64,000 nt of DNA. It comes from Gordonia hydrophobica NBRC 16057. GTDB taxonomy: Bacteria > Actinomycetota > Actinomycetes > Mycobacteriales > Mycobacteriaceae. Positions 9,101 to 17,678 of this stretch are shown in pieces (the first letter of the stretch is position 1; every line of letters starts with the position of its first letter). The notes beneath the pieces are model-generated. The model was not told the DNA's origin. It did not search any database and saw only the letters and a list, made by a program, of their open reading frames with translations. The position numbers and the translations under genes are program-made. The DNA lies in NCBI RefSeq assembly GCF_001592365.1, contig NZ_BCWU01000010.1, positions 93,898 to 157,897 of the forward strand, in the 5' to 3' direction.

Positions 9101-9901
9101 TTGACCAACACACCAGAAGCTCCCGCACTGATCGAGCGCCGGGGCCACGTCATGCTCATCACCTTGAACCGTCCGCAGGCGCGCAACGCCGTCAATGCCG
9201 ATATGTGCATTCTGGTGGGAGATGCCTTGGCGGAAGCTGATAAAGACCCTGATGTTCGCGCAGTGGTACTCACCGGTGCCGGAGACAAGGCCTTCTGCGC
9301 CGGCGCTGATCTCAAGGCCATCACGCGTGGAGAGGCCGTGATCCCGCCCGGGCGCGAGAAGTGGGGCCTGGCAGGCTATGTCGGACAAGCGATCAGCAAA
9401 CCCACTATCGCGGCCGTCAACGGACCGGCGCTGGGCGGGGGAACCGAACTGGTGCTCGCCAGCGATCTTGTCGTTGCCGCGGATACTGCGGTATTCGGTC
9501 TGCCCGAGGTGGCGCGGGGTCTGATCGCCGGCGCCGGTGGTGCGTTCCGACTCGCCGCTAAACTCCCGCAGGCCGTCGCCATGGAGCTGCTTCTGACCGG
9601 CGAACCGATCACGGCGGCCCAGGCCCTCGAGCTTCATCTGATCAACCGTGTGGTTCCTGCCGTCGATGTCGTCGACGTTGCGCTGGAACTCGCTGCGAAG
9701 ATTGCGGCCAATGCGCCTCTCGCAGTGGCCGCAACCAAGCGAATCGCACTGGCGCAGACAGAGAGCGGAGACCGACCTGCAGAAAGCATCGGTTGGGAAA
9801 TGACCAGTGCTGCGCTCGAGACGGTTGCCTATTCTGAAGACGCCAAGGAGGGACCGCGGGCTTTCGCAGAGAAGCGCGCCCCAGTCTGGCAGGGTCGTTG
9901 A
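9101..9901 (+). CDS. Enoyl-CoA hydratase (crotonase family)
   Basis: The 266-aa protein has the oxyanion-hole motif AFCAGADLKAI and both catalytic glutamates: E116 in GGGTELVLASD and E136 in GLPEVARGL. It is therefore likely a true hydratase that adds water to 2-enoyl-CoA. TTG 9101 is preferred because a strong GGAGGAA sits 4-10 bases upstream. ATG 9059, overlapping the racemase stop, is the alternative and would add 14 residues. It is the last gene of the synthetase operon and is followed by a strong terminator hairpin. Confidence 0.9.
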   Translation: MTNTPEAPALIERRGHVMLITLNRPQARNAVNADMCILVGDALAEADKDPDVRAVVLTGAGDKAFCAGADLKAITRGEAVIPPGREKWGLAGYVGQAISKPTIAAVNGPALGGGTELVLASDLVVAADTAVFGLPEVARGLIAGAGGAFRLAAKLPQAVAMELLLTGEPITAAQALELHLINRVVPAVDVVDVALELAAKIAANAPLAVAATKRIALAQTESGDRPAESIGWEMTSAALETVAYSEDAKEGPRAFAEKRAPVWQGR

Positions 9902-9918
9902 TTCTGACTTGATCAACT

Positions 9919-9964
9919 CAGAGACTGCTGCCCCGAAGTGACGACTCCGGGGCAGCAGTCTCTG
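9919..9964. terminator. Bidirectional terminator hairpin
   Basis: A perfect 17-bp stem (9919-9935 with 9948-9964) and 12-base loop lies between the convergent enoyl-CoA hydratase and SnoaL-like genes, serving both. Confidence 0.85.
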
Positions 9965-9971
9965 GTGTTGC

Positions 9972-10559
9972 TCAATGCGAACGAATGCCGAAATCGATCT
10001 CGTGGATACTGGCGAACGGCGTGAAGTCCTCGCGATCGACCCAGGACGGCCGCGCGACGTGTCCGGGCTCGGGTCGTGCCCAATCCACCCACGTGCCCCA
10101 ATCCTTACGACTGAGCTTCTCATCGAGCGTCTGCGGCCACCGCGCGGATGCCTGGGCATACTCCTTGGCGAAGTTCTTCATCTCACCCATCACCCATACG
10201 TCTTCTTCGGACCGCCACTTCCCGTCACCCGCGTATTGGATGATCTGCATGGAGGGAAAGTCGATCGGCGGGGCACCGGGTTCGGGGTTGTCGGCGCGGT
10301 TGAGGACCTTGTACACCACTCGACTTCCGTCGATCAGGTACCAGACCAGTGGGTTGTACACCTGTGGCGCGGCGCCCATCGTGCCTTCGATGAACCGGGT
10401 GATCTCACTCGGTCCGGTGAAGGTGCCGTAGAAATGGTCGGTGTACGTGGCGTCGTCGGTGAACAGACGCGCCCACGCTTCCCAGTCCTCGGCTACCTGG
10501 CCGACCATGAAATAGTGCCGGAAAGCGGCCTCAACCTCTTCCCTGTCGAAATCCACCAT
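9972..10559 (-). CDS. SnoaL/NTF2-like protein
   Basis: The 195-aa protein has the cone-shaped NTF2/SnoaL pattern: an N-terminal helix FRHYFMVGQVAEDWEAWARLFTDDATYTDHFYGTF, then IIQYAGDGKWRSEEDVW. The family includes small-molecule cyclases, hydratases and isomerases as well as non-enzymatic binders, so the reaction cannot be named. It is longer than the usual 130-150 aa, with a C-terminal tail rich in Trp and Pro. It follows the extradiol dioxygenase gene by 48 bases on the same strand and probably acts on the same aromatic or ring-cleaved compound. ATG 10559 has GAAAGG upstream. Confidence 0.8.
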   Translation of the reverse strand: MVDFDREEVEAAFRHYFMVGQVAEDWEAWARLFTDDATYTDHFYGTFTGPSEITRFIEGTMGAAPQVYNPLVWYLIDGSRVVYKVLNRADNPEPGAPPIDFPSMQIIQYAGDGKWRSEEDVWVMGEMKNFAKEYAQASARWPQTLDEKLSRKDWGTWVDWARPEPGHVARPSWVDREDFTPFASIHEIDFGIRSH

Positions 10560-10607
10560 CGCGATCTACCTTTCCTTGCGATCAGTTGTCCTGTCCGACT
10601 GCGCGAC

Positions 10608-11468
10608 TCACCGCGACACGGCGACGCCCATCCCGGTGATCCACTCCTCGACCGGTTGGTAGACGAGTGTGTCGAGCGGTGTACCTCCGCCGGCGGCTCC
10701 TGCAGCGAGCCAGGTCCGTACCTCATGAGCGCCGACGCCTGCCTGGGCACGCGCATCGTCAGTGAGCGCGGTGAGTTCCGCCGTGTCCCACTCGGCCAGT
10801 GCCCCCAGAAAGGCCTTGTCCCACTGCGGCTTGATCTTCTTGCGTGCGGCAGCAGCACCGTCGGCGATGACGCGGCGTCGCTCCTCGTCACTGATGTCAT
10901 AAGCATCGAGTTCGAGGCTCGGTGGCGAGTGCGACAACCCTCCGGTCCCAATGACGAGCACGCGGGCGTCGCAGGTGTCGAGGAATCGCCCAACCGCCTC
11001 ACCGAACGATAGGACTCGGGCCGCGGAGGGCAGTGGCCCGGTGGCGCAGTTTATGGGCACCGGAATCACCGGATACGCGTTGGGATCGCCCGCCAGGTCT
11101 CTCAGAGGCTGCGCGAAGGCGTGGTCTAGACTCACATCCCGGCAGACCGAGATGTCGAAGTCAGAATCCAGCAGATGGTCGGCGAGGTCGTTGGCGATGT
11201 CGGCCGGGATATCCAGCGTTCCTTCGGCGTGCCCTCCCTCGGGAAGTAGTGCGGCCGACAGGGCGACCGCGAAAGTGGGGACGATGTGCCGGAAAGCACG
11301 GCGGTGGTCGCCGCCGAACAAGACGACGAAATCGGGGTCGAACTCGGCTACCTGGGCGCGTGCATCGGCCAGACCGGCCCGGAACTCGGCACCGAAGACG
11401 TGGTCGGTGTCGCGCTCCATCCCTGGACTGTGACTCGCACACACCACCATGCGCTTCTTCTCGGTCAT
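10608..11468 (-). CDS. Class III extradiol ring-cleavage dioxygenase, MhpB-like
   Basis: The 286-aa protein follows the LigB/MhpB fold: CASHSPGM with H13, VVLFGGDH with H55, DHAFAQPL with H116 and VIGTGGLSH with H180. H116 and H180 match the two acid-base histidines of E. coli MhpB (2,3-dihydroxyphenylpropionate 1,2-dioxygenase), and the C-terminal HEVRTWLAAGAA matches too. It would open a catechol ring next to the diol using Fe(II) and O2. It is about 28 residues shorter than MhpB. ATG 11468 is preceded by GAAGGAG. No MhpC or MhpD hydrolase/hydratase lies nearby, so the ring substrate may enter another pathway. Confidence 0.85.
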   Translation of the reverse strand: MTEKKRMVVCASHSPGMERDTDHVFGAEFRAGLADARAQVAEFDPDFVVLFGGDHRRAFRHIVPTFAVALSAALLPEGGHAEGTLDIPADIANDLADHLLDSDFDISVCRDVSLDHAFAQPLRDLAGDPNAYPVIPVPINCATGPLPSAARVLSFGEAVGRFLDTCDARVLVIGTGGLSHSPPSLELDAYDISDEERRRVIADGAAAARKKIKPQWDKAFLGALAEWDTAELTALTDDARAQAGVGAHEVRTWLAAGAAGGGTPLDTLVYQPVEEWITGMGVAVSR

Positions 11469-11568
11469 GACACTCCTTCATGGTGCGCGTCGGCCGCTCG
11501 ACTCGCGTGACGAACGCACCGACAGTGACATCGACGTTAGATGAATCGTTCGTGGTAGTCGAGAGTCA

Positions 11569-11626
11569 GGTCTCACTTGGTTGACACACCACTATATTAG
11601 GCCTCACAGTAGACGTGACTGTCAGA
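11569..11626. promoter_or_regulatory. Promoter/regulatory DNA with spaced direct repeat
   Basis: GGTCTCAC (11569-11576) and GGCCTCAC (11600-11607) are 31 bases apart, about three helical turns, on either side of a TTGACA and TATATT. GTGACTGTCAGAT follows at 11615-11627, related to the shared promoter element seen elsewhere in the window. The gap separates the divergent dioxygenase and reductase genes. Confidence 0.3.
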
Positions 11627-11643
11627 TATTGGAGGCGATCCTC

Positions 11644-13323
11644 GTGACTTTTGTTATCCTGCAAGCCTGTTGCAACGAGGCCTCATGCGTCGACGTATGC
11701 CCGGTCAACGCCATTCATCCCACACCCGATGAACCAGACTTCATGCGTACGGAGATGCTGCACATCGATCCGCAGAGTTGTATAGATTGCGGGGCGTGCG
11801 TGGAGGCCTGTCCGGTCGAGGCGATCAAGGCCGAAGACGAGTTGGACGATCCGGAACTGCCGTTCATCGAGCTCAACGCCGACTACTTCGAACAGCACCC
11901 AGTGGAAACCGGTCAGCTCGACGTTCCGAAACCGCTCTGGCGGAAAGCCGACTTCTCCGGGATGCGGGTGGCGATCGTCGGCTCGGGGCCGGCTGCGTTC
12001 TACGCGGCCTCAGAGCTGATCGCACTCAAGGGCGTGCAGGTCGATATGTTCGAGCGCCTGCTCACCCCGTACGGGCTGGTGCGCTTCGGTGTCGCACCAG
12101 ACCACCCCGGCACGAAGGCGGTCGCCGACATCTTCCGCACACTGGAGCGACGCAAGAACTTCAGGCTGCACCTCGGGGTCGAGATCGGTGAGGATCTGAC
12201 CCATGACGAACTGCTCGCCCACAATCATGCTGTCATCTATGCCGTCGGCGCATCATCAGATCGACGCCTCGGCATCGACGGTGAAGATCTGCCCGGCAGC
12301 CACACGGCCACCGAGTTCGTCGGCTGGTACAACGGCCATCCCGATTACAAGGACCGGACCTTTGATCTCAGCGGCGAGCGGGCCGTGATCGTCGGCAACG
12401 GCAACGTGGCACTCGACGTCGCCCGTATCCTCCTCACCGATCCGGACACCCTCGACCGCACGGACATCGCAGACCACGCGCTCGAGGTGCTGCGTACCAG
12501 CAATATCCGGGAGGTAGTGGTTCTCGGCCGTCGTGGTGTCGCACAGGCCGGCTACACCAATCCCGAGATGATGGCCCTGCGGCATCTGCCGGATGTCGAC
12601 TTGGTGATCGACCCGGACGACGTTGAGATCGATGGGGTCACGCAGGGCATCCTTGATTCGCCGGAGACCGAGTCATCGGTCAAAGCCAAGATCTCCCTGG
12701 CCCGCAAGGTTGCCGAAGAGGGCGATACGAGTGCTCCGAAACGTCTGGTGCTGCGCTACCTCACCTCCCCTACCGAGATCTCCGGGTCGGACCGGGTCGA
12801 GGCTGTCACCATCACGCGCAATGAACTGAAAGCGACTGAGGGGGGCGGGATCGTCGCCGTTCCGACCGACGCCACCGAGAGCATCGAGACGGGCCTGATT
12901 CTGCGCGCTGTCGGGTACCGCGGCGTCCCGGTTCCGGGCGTGCCATTTGACGATACTCGCGGAGTCATCGCGAATGATGAAGGCCGGGTCGTCACGCTGG
13001 ACAGCCGCGAGCCCCTTCAGGGTGTCTACGCCACGGGGTGGGTCAAGCGTGGTCCGTCCGGTGTCATCGGAACGAACAAGAAGTGCGCGGCCGACACCGT
13101 TGACCTGCTCCTTCAAGACTACGTTGCCGATGCTCTCGCGGATCCGCCGCAGGACGAGGAGTCCTTCGCGGATCTCATCTCTCAGAGGGTGCCGGAAGTC
13201 GTCGATTTCTCGGGCTGGACCTTGATCGATAAGGCGGAGAAGGCGGCGGGCAAGCCCCGTAAACGACCGCGGGTGAAGTTCGTCGATCCGGATTCCATGA
13301 TGGCGGTGGTCCGCGGCGAGTGA
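11644..13323 (+). CDS. fprB: Ferredoxin-NADP(+) reductase with N-terminal ferredoxin domain (FprB-like)
   Basis: The 559-aa protein joins an N-terminal 7Fe-type ferredoxin (C-x5-C-x3-C-P with C9 and C15-C19, then CIDCGACVEACP) to an adrenodoxin-reductase-like flavoprotein. The latter has the FAD motif VAIVGSGPAAFYAA, LTPYGLVRFGVAPDHP, the NADP motif VIVGNGNVALDVARIL and GYRGVPVPG. Mycobacterial FprB (575 aa) has the same plan. It would pass electrons from NADPH to ferredoxins and thus to the P450s in this window. GTG 11644 with GGAGG eight bases upstream is favoured over the longer frame from 11581. A tandem repeat and a hairpin follow the gene. Confidence 0.92.
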   Translation: MTFVILQACCNEASCVDVCPVNAIHPTPDEPDFMRTEMLHIDPQSCIDCGACVEACPVEAIKAEDELDDPELPFIELNADYFEQHPVETGQLDVPKPLWRKADFSGMRVAIVGSGPAAFYAASELIALKGVQVDMFERLLTPYGLVRFGVAPDHPGTKAVADIFRTLERRKNFRLHLGVEIGEDLTHDELLAHNHAVIYAVGASSDRRLGIDGEDLPGSHTATEFVGWYNGHPDYKDRTFDLSGERAVIVGNGNVALDVARILLTDPDTLDRTDIADHALEVLRTSNIREVVVLGRRGVAQAGYTNPEMMALRHLPDVDLVIDPDDVEIDGVTQGILDSPETESSVKAKISLARKVAEEGDTSAPKRLVLRYLTSPTEISGSDRVEAVTITRNELKATEGGGIVAVPTDATESIETGLILRAVGYRGVPVPGVPFDDTRGVIANDEGRVVTLDSREPLQGVYATGWVKRGPSGVIGTNKKCAADTVDLLLQDYVADALADPPQDEESFADLISQRVPEVVDFSGWTLIDKAEKAAGKPRKRPRVKFVDPDSMMAVVRGE

Positions 13324-13345
13324 CTGCGCCACAGACGACGACCGA

Positions 13346-13385
13346 TCTGACCCTGATGGGCATCTTCTGACCCTGATGGGCACCT
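13346..13385 (+). repeat. Two tandem copies of a 20-bp repeat
   Basis: TCTGACCCTGATGGGCATCT is followed directly by a second copy differing at one base. The array lies just after the FprB-like stop codon and before its hairpin. It has no obvious gene function. Confidence 0.8.
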
Positions 13386-13415
13386 TCAGTGCAGGTCGTA
13401 CGCTACAAGCCGTGC

Positions 13416-13453
13416 CTACGGGCGGTGGGCCGATCGCGGCTCACCGCCCGTAG
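13416..13453 (+). terminator. Terminator hairpin after the FprB-like gene
   Basis: A perfect 12-bp stem, CTACGGGCGGTG pairing with CACCGCCCGTAG, has a 14-base loop. It sits 93 bases after the stop codon. Confidence 0.7.
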
Positions 13454-13691
13454 TGCAACTCTGAGACATAGGGTTTTGCTGGCCCTATGACACGATCCGA
13501 GTAACGGTTCGGTAACGCTACGACCAAACCGCAAGGAGTGACGCCAGTCATAGTTCAGGATAGAGAAGTCCATCTGACACCGCGTCTCTAGCGACTTGGT
13601 CCCGGCTCGGTTCGGCAGAGTCTGATGCGACGTTCCGCGCAACTACCCATGTGCGGGACACAGCTTTTTGTCCCGACCTCAGGAGCCCAAC
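13454..13691 (+). promoter_or_regulatory. Upstream region of the solute-binding protein gene
   Basis: This is the remainder of a 368-bp non-coding gap. It contains two GTAACG hexamers 11 bases apart near 13500-13516, a GTGACGCCAGTCA stretch near 13539, and the AGGAG ribosome site at 13681. The promoter of the binding-protein gene must lie here, but I cannot place it with confidence. Confidence 0.3.
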
Positions 13692-14954
13692 ATGCAGAAA
13701 ATCAAGAGAGGTCGGCGGCTGCTCGCCACGGCCGTTCTCTCGGCCGCACTCACCGCAGGCATGGTCGCCTGTAGCTCGGATGACGACGACTCCGCGGCCA
13801 ATCCCACGGCCGATGAATCGGTACTCGGCACACCGAACAAGGCCACCGGATCGCCGGTGACCATCGGTTTCATCAGCGAGGGGAAGTCGCAGACGATTGA
13901 CGTCTCCGATGAGATCCGTGGCGCCGAGGCCGCCGCCAAGTACGCCAACGAGTACCTCGGCGGCATCGGCGGCCATCCGATCGAGGTCAAGGCGTGCCAC
14001 GCACAGGCGCAGCCGGCCATTGCCACGGACTGCGCGAACCAGATGGTGCAGGCCAAGGTAGGAGCAGTGGTCGGGCCGCAGCCGGGCGAGCTCGACAACA
14101 TCGTGGACGTGCTCTCGCCTGCGAAGGTTCCGCTCGTCGTCCAGTCCGGTGTGACGCAGAAGGGACTCACGGCGCCGGGTGTCTTCTCGCTGACGAACGG
14201 TACCGCCTACTTCGCGATCGCGGCGATGCAGGCCAAGGAAGAGAATCTCAAGAACACCACGGCCATCTCGATCGGCGTCCCTGCGGCCGAGGGACCGACA
14301 CGTCAGCTCGGTGCTTTGACCTTTGGTAACTCCGGTGTCGACTTCAAGGTCGTCGGCATTGCACCGGGCACCGCGGACATGACTCCGCAGATCACCGCAG
14401 CCAGTGCGGACGCCGACAACTTCTTCGTCATCGGGAACGACAGCTTCTGCACTAGTGCGTTCAAGGCGATTCGGACGGCCAAGCAGAACGTGCCGATCTT
14501 CGCCATCGACCGGTGCATCACCGTCGGCGGCGGCAACTCCATTCCTAACGGTTACGAGGGCATCGACGTCAGCACGACGCTCAACTTGGACCCAGAGGAA
14601 CCCGACTCGAAGCTCTACTCGGCAGTTCTCGCGAAGTACGGTGACGGCGCGAAGTTCGGTGCGCTCTCGTCGGCCGGGTATGCGCCGATGCTCGCCATGG
14701 TCAAGGCACTCAATGCGGCAAAGGTCACCGACCCTACGCAGGAGACCATCATGGCGGCCATGAAGACGGCGCCGGCTACCGAGTACCCGCTGACCAACGG
14801 AATCATGTTCCAGTGCGACGGTAAGCAGATCCCGCTCTCGCCCAACATCTGCAGTGCAGACGGCATTCGCGCCACGGCGAAGAAGAACGGCGAACTGACC
14901 GACTTCAAGCAGGTGGCTATCGACCCGGCGCTGTACGCGGCACCGAAGCCCTGA
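13692..14954 (+). CDS. Lipoprotein substrate-binding protein of a branched-chain amino acid-type ABC transporter
   Basis: The 420-aa precursor has a basic N-terminus, a hydrophobic stretch and a lipobox MVAC with the lipidated cysteine at C27, followed by an Asp/Ser-rich linker. The body reads as a type I periplasmic-binding fold (VTIGFISEGKSQ..., YANEYLGGIGGHPIEVKACHAQ, SSAGYAPMLAMVKAL). The LivJ/LivK-like family binds amino acids, amides, or aromatic and short acids. The probable partner is the LivHMG/LivF transporter at 25-28.6 kb, although the genes are 10 kb apart. It is a single-gene unit with AGGAG before ATG 13692 and a terminator after it. Confidence 0.9.
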   Translation: MQKIKRGRRLLATAVLSAALTAGMVACSSDDDDSAANPTADESVLGTPNKATGSPVTIGFISEGKSQTIDVSDEIRGAEAAAKYANEYLGGIGGHPIEVKACHAQAQPAIATDCANQMVQAKVGAVVGPQPGELDNIVDVLSPAKVPLVVQSGVTQKGLTAPGVFSLTNGTAYFAIAAMQAKEENLKNTTAISIGVPAAEGPTRQLGALTFGNSGVDFKVVGIAPGTADMTPQITAASADADNFFVIGNDSFCTSAFKAIRTAKQNVPIFAIDRCITVGGGNSIPNGYEGIDVSTTLNLDPEEPDSKLYSAVLAKYGDGAKFGALSSAGYAPMLAMVKALNAAKVTDPTQETIMAAMKTAPATEYPLTNGIMFQCDGKQIPLSPNICSADGIRATAKKNGELTDFKQVAIDPALYAAPKP

Positions 14955-14971
14955 TCGAATAGATCGACGAT

Positions 14972-15012
14972 ACTGGCCGCCAAACCGAAGGGTTTGGCGG
15001 CCAGTTCTTTCG
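14972..15012 (+). terminator. Strong intrinsic terminator
   Basis: A perfect 15-bp stem with a GAAG tetraloop (14972-14986 with 14991-15005) is followed by TCTTT. It ends the binding-protein transcript. Confidence 0.88.
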
Positions 15013-15260
15013 TCGCGAGGATATGGCCACTGGCCGGCCCTCGCCGGCGTGCGCGTCCGAGCTCACCACGTGTACGCCCATCGCCTTGACCAGGGATCCG
15101 GCAGCCCGTCCGCTGTCCCCAAACCCCCACCGCACGGGACTTACCCACCTGCAATCGCGCAGCACCGGTGGTATAGCGTCGTAAACAGCGACCGTTGTTC
15201 TCTCTGCCGGTCGCCCGGTTGGTGAACAGCTTCGCGGCAACGAATATTGGAGCCGAACAA
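15013..15260 (+). other. Non-coding region before the thioesterase operon
   Basis: About 250 bases between the terminator and ATG 15261 contain no convincing gene. The promoter of the thioesterase/hydrolase operon should lie in the more A/T-rich part near 15170-15250. An in-frame extension to 15195 exists but lacks a ribosome site. Confidence 0.4.
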
Positions 15261-16133
15261 ATGGCAGTGAAACAGCCTGATGGTGGATCGGGCCAACCCG
15301 TGAAGACGGATAGTGGAGCGGAGAACCTCGCTCGGTTGATCGAGCTGCTCGAACTCGAGCCGCTGGACGTGGACCGGTTCCGTGCGGTCAACGACTCGTC
15401 GCTGACTCCGTATCGACTGTTCGGTGGTCTGATCGCCGCGCAAGCGCTGCATGCCGCGCAGCGCACCGTTCCGTCCGAGTATCAAGTGCACTCGCTGCAC
15501 ACGGCATTCCTGCGGACGGGTCCCCCCGATGTTCCGCTCACGCTGGTCGTGCACCGGTCCCGCGATGGCCGCTCATTCGCCTCTCGCACAGTCACGGTGA
15601 TTCAGTCGGATCAGGTGATCTGCACGCTGACAGCGTCATTCCATGTCGAGGAACCAGGCGTGATCCACGAAGCGTTGATGCCCGTCGTTCCTGGTCCTGA
15701 TGCCGAGGGATGGTCTGACCCGCTGGATGCGGATTGGGGTCCCCAGACGGCGTTCGAGCACCGGGGGCGATTGGAGACGATCGACGGAGCCGTCGTCCGA
15801 CGTTACTGGACTCGGCCGGTCGGGGCTGTCCCCGACGATCCCGCACTGCGGGCATGCCTGTTCACCGTGTTGACGGACTTCTGGGCGATGTTGCCCGCTG
15901 TGGAATCGATCGGGCTCGACCCGACCGGCGAACTCCAGCACGTCTCACTCGACCATTCGATCTGGTTCCATCGGCCGGTGCCGCTCGACGAATGGCTCTT
16001 GGTGGAGCAGAGATCGGTCGCCACGGTCAATGCACGCGGGCTGGTCTTCGGCTCGGTATTCACCGGTGACGGTGCGACGGTCGCAAGCGTCGCGCAGGAG
16101 GCGCTGATTCGCGGGCCCCGCGACAAGGCGTGA
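15261..16133 (+). CDS. Acyl-CoA thioesterase II (TesB family)
   Basis: The 290-aa protein is a double hot-dog thioesterase: LFGGLIAAQALHAAQRTVP and VHSLHTAFLRTGPPDVPL in the first half, and SLDHSIWFHRPVPLDEWLLVEQRS in the second, where the Asp of LDHS is part of the TesB catalytic triad. It hydrolyses acyl-CoA to free acid and CoA, perhaps releasing CoA from stalled intermediates. ATG 15261 follows a GGAG. A second TesB paralog lies at 19003 in what may be the same gene series. Confidence 0.9.
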   Translation: MAVKQPDGGSGQPVKTDSGAENLARLIELLELEPLDVDRFRAVNDSSLTPYRLFGGLIAAQALHAAQRTVPSEYQVHSLHTAFLRTGPPDVPLTLVVHRSRDGRSFASRTVTVIQSDQVICTLTASFHVEEPGVIHEALMPVVPGPDAEGWSDPLDADWGPQTAFEHRGRLETIDGAVVRRYWTRPVGAVPDDPALRACLFTVLTDFWAMLPAVESIGLDPTGELQHVSLDHSIWFHRPVPLDEWLLVEQRSVATVNARGLVFGSVFTGDGATVASVAQEALIRGPRDKA

Positions 16134-16265
16134 ATGCGGTGGTCGCGGCGGTGAGGTGAGGCCGCTGGCCGCCCGATCCCGGACTGCCGTGTACCCGGCC
16201 GAAGGCCTTGCGCCGGGGTTCATTCCGGCTTTGTGCGAAGTGGCCGCCGGCTCGATAATGGGTGG

Positions 16266-16667
16266 ATGAAATCGTACAATCTACATATCTCTCACCGGCC
16301 CGGGCGGGACGGTTCCATCCCCGCGAATCCGCACGTACCGTTTTACCGTGCGATGGAGTGCTCCGTCGAAGCCTGGAACTCATTGCTCGTCAGCACGTGT
16401 GGCGATCTGCTGTCGGCCGGCGACCTCGGCGTGGTCGATGTGTCGGCGCAGTTCACCAGAGAGCTCTTCGTCGGCGATGTTCGGGCGGAGGCGAGTCTGA
16501 TTCGGCTAGGGGTGAGCAGTGTGAGCTTCCGGGTGGTGATATACCAGGAGGAGATGGCAGGCGCCGACATCACGATCGTGTTGGCACGTCTTGCTGATGG
16601 CCGTACCCGGTCAACTCCGTTGAGCCCCGAACAGCGTGCGGCGCTGGAGACGATTCTCGAGAAGTGA
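16266..16667 (+). CDS. Hot-dog fold thioesterase-like protein (4HBT type)
   Basis: The 133-aa protein shows the single hot-dog pattern: HVPFYRAMECSVEAWNSLL helix, VVDVSAQFTRELFVGDVRAEASLIRLGVSSVSFRVVIYQ strands, then LARLADGRTRSTPLSPEQ. Size and order fit 4-hydroxybenzoyl-CoA thioesterase/YbgC-like enzymes. The initiating Met at 16266 is the likely start; the frame also opens at 16233. It sits nine bases before the alpha/beta hydrolase gene. The substrate is unknown. Confidence 0.75.
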   Translation: MKSYNLHISHRPGRDGSIPANPHVPFYRAMECSVEAWNSLLVSTCGDLLSAGDLGVVDVSAQFTRELFVGDVRAEASLIRLGVSSVSFRVVIYQEEMAGADITIVLARLADGRTRSTPLSPEQRAALETILEK

Positions 16668-16676
16668 AGGGATACT

Positions 16677-17567
16677 GTGGCTACCGAGAAGATTTCGACT
16701 GACAGGGTGACACTTCCAGGGGCGGGACTCGAGCTGGCGGCCGACCGCTGGGCCGCCGGCCCCGATGCACGCGGAGTAGTCGTCCTGTTGCATGGCGGTG
16801 GGCAGACCCGGCATTCCTGGCGTACGACCGGCCAGCAGTTGGCGAGGCTCGGTTGGGTCACGTATGCCGTCGACCTTCGGGGTCACGGCGACAGCGAGTG
16901 GGCGTCCGATGCCGACTACGGCCTGTCGAGTCACCTCGGCGACCTACTGGCGTTGACCGCCGAGATTCGCCGCCGCGAACCCGGGCTACCGCTGTCGCTG
17001 GTAGGAGCGTCCTTGGGGGGTGTCATCTCGTTGATTGCTGTCGGCGAGAACAAGGGACTTGCGCAGGCACTGGTCCTCGTCGACGTGGCAGCGAGAATTG
17101 AAGAGAACGGTAGCGCGCGGGTTCGCGACTTCATGATGAGCGCACCCAACGGATTCGAGAGCCTGGAACAGGCGTCGGAGGCGATCGCGAACTACAACCC
17201 ACATCGGCGCCGAAGTGGCAGCCTCGAGGGACTGAAGAAGAACTTGAGGCTGCGTGACGGCCGATGGCATTGGCACTGGGATCCGCGCAGTCTCGAGGTC
17301 GAGCATTCTGCGGACAGTCCGGAACACCCGAACAGTGCTGCCGTCTACGAACGCTCGCGGATGGCCGCCCGCCATGTGGACTGCCCGTTCCTGCTGGTGC
17401 GGGGGCGGATGTCGGACGTCGTCTCGGATGCCGGAGTCGCCGAGATGCAGGAGTTGATCCCCCAGACCGAGGTCATCGACGTACGGAACGCGGGCCACAT
17501 GGTGGTCGGTGACGACAATGACGTGTTCACAGAGGGTCTGGCTGGTTTCCTCGACCGCATCGGTTGA
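16677..17567 (+). CDS. Alpha/beta hydrolase
   Basis: The 296-aa protein has the oxyanion motif VVLLHGGGQTRHSW, the nucleophile elbow GASLGG, a cap region and the C-terminal catalytic His in NAGHMVVGDDND. The family covers esterases, lactonases, haloalkane dehalogenases and C-C hydrolases. A C-C hydrolase acting after the MhpB-like dioxygenase is possible but not indicated by any specific motif. GTG 16677 follows AAGGGA and overlaps no neighbour. Confidence 0.85.
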   Translation: MATEKISTDRVTLPGAGLELAADRWAAGPDARGVVVLLHGGGQTRHSWRTTGQQLARLGWVTYAVDLRGHGDSEWASDADYGLSSHLGDLLALTAEIRRREPGLPLSLVGASLGGVISLIAVGENKGLAQALVLVDVAARIEENGSARVRDFMMSAPNGFESLEQASEAIANYNPHRRRSGSLEGLKKNLRLRDGRWHWHWDPRSLEVEHSADSPEHPNSAAVYERSRMAARHVDCPFLLVRGRMSDVVSDAGVAEMQELIPQTEVIDVRNAGHMVVGDDNDVFTEGLAGFLDRIG

Positions 17568-17634
17568 CCGCAGCGCGATCCGGGGGTCGTACAGGTCCTT
17601 GCGGGGAGCGCATCACGGCACTAGCCTCGGGATA

Positions 17635-17655
17635 ATCGGAGCCCGTGGCTCCGAT
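17635..17655. promoter_or_regulatory. Perfect 21-bp palindrome, candidate TetR operator
   Basis: ATCGGAGCC-N3-GGCTCCGAT is a perfect 9-bp inverted repeat with 3-base centre, 23 bases before the SDR start. The TetR gene at 18440 is in the same operon, so autoregulation at this site is likely. Its placement argues against SDR starts upstream of 17664. Confidence 0.6.
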
Positions 17656-17678
17656 TGAGGGCGATGGAAGGCAAATTC

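Noticed and set aside
8789..10159. Long leftward open frame (456 codons) over the racemase and enoyl-CoA hydratase genes
   Set aside because: It is the antisense of two well-supported genes and its Arg/Ser-rich translation matches no fold; high-GC DNA produces such frames by chance.
11581..11598. TTGACA followed by TATATT as a promoter
   Set aside because: The two boxes are only six bases apart, too close for a sigma-70-type promoter, although either may belong to another pair.
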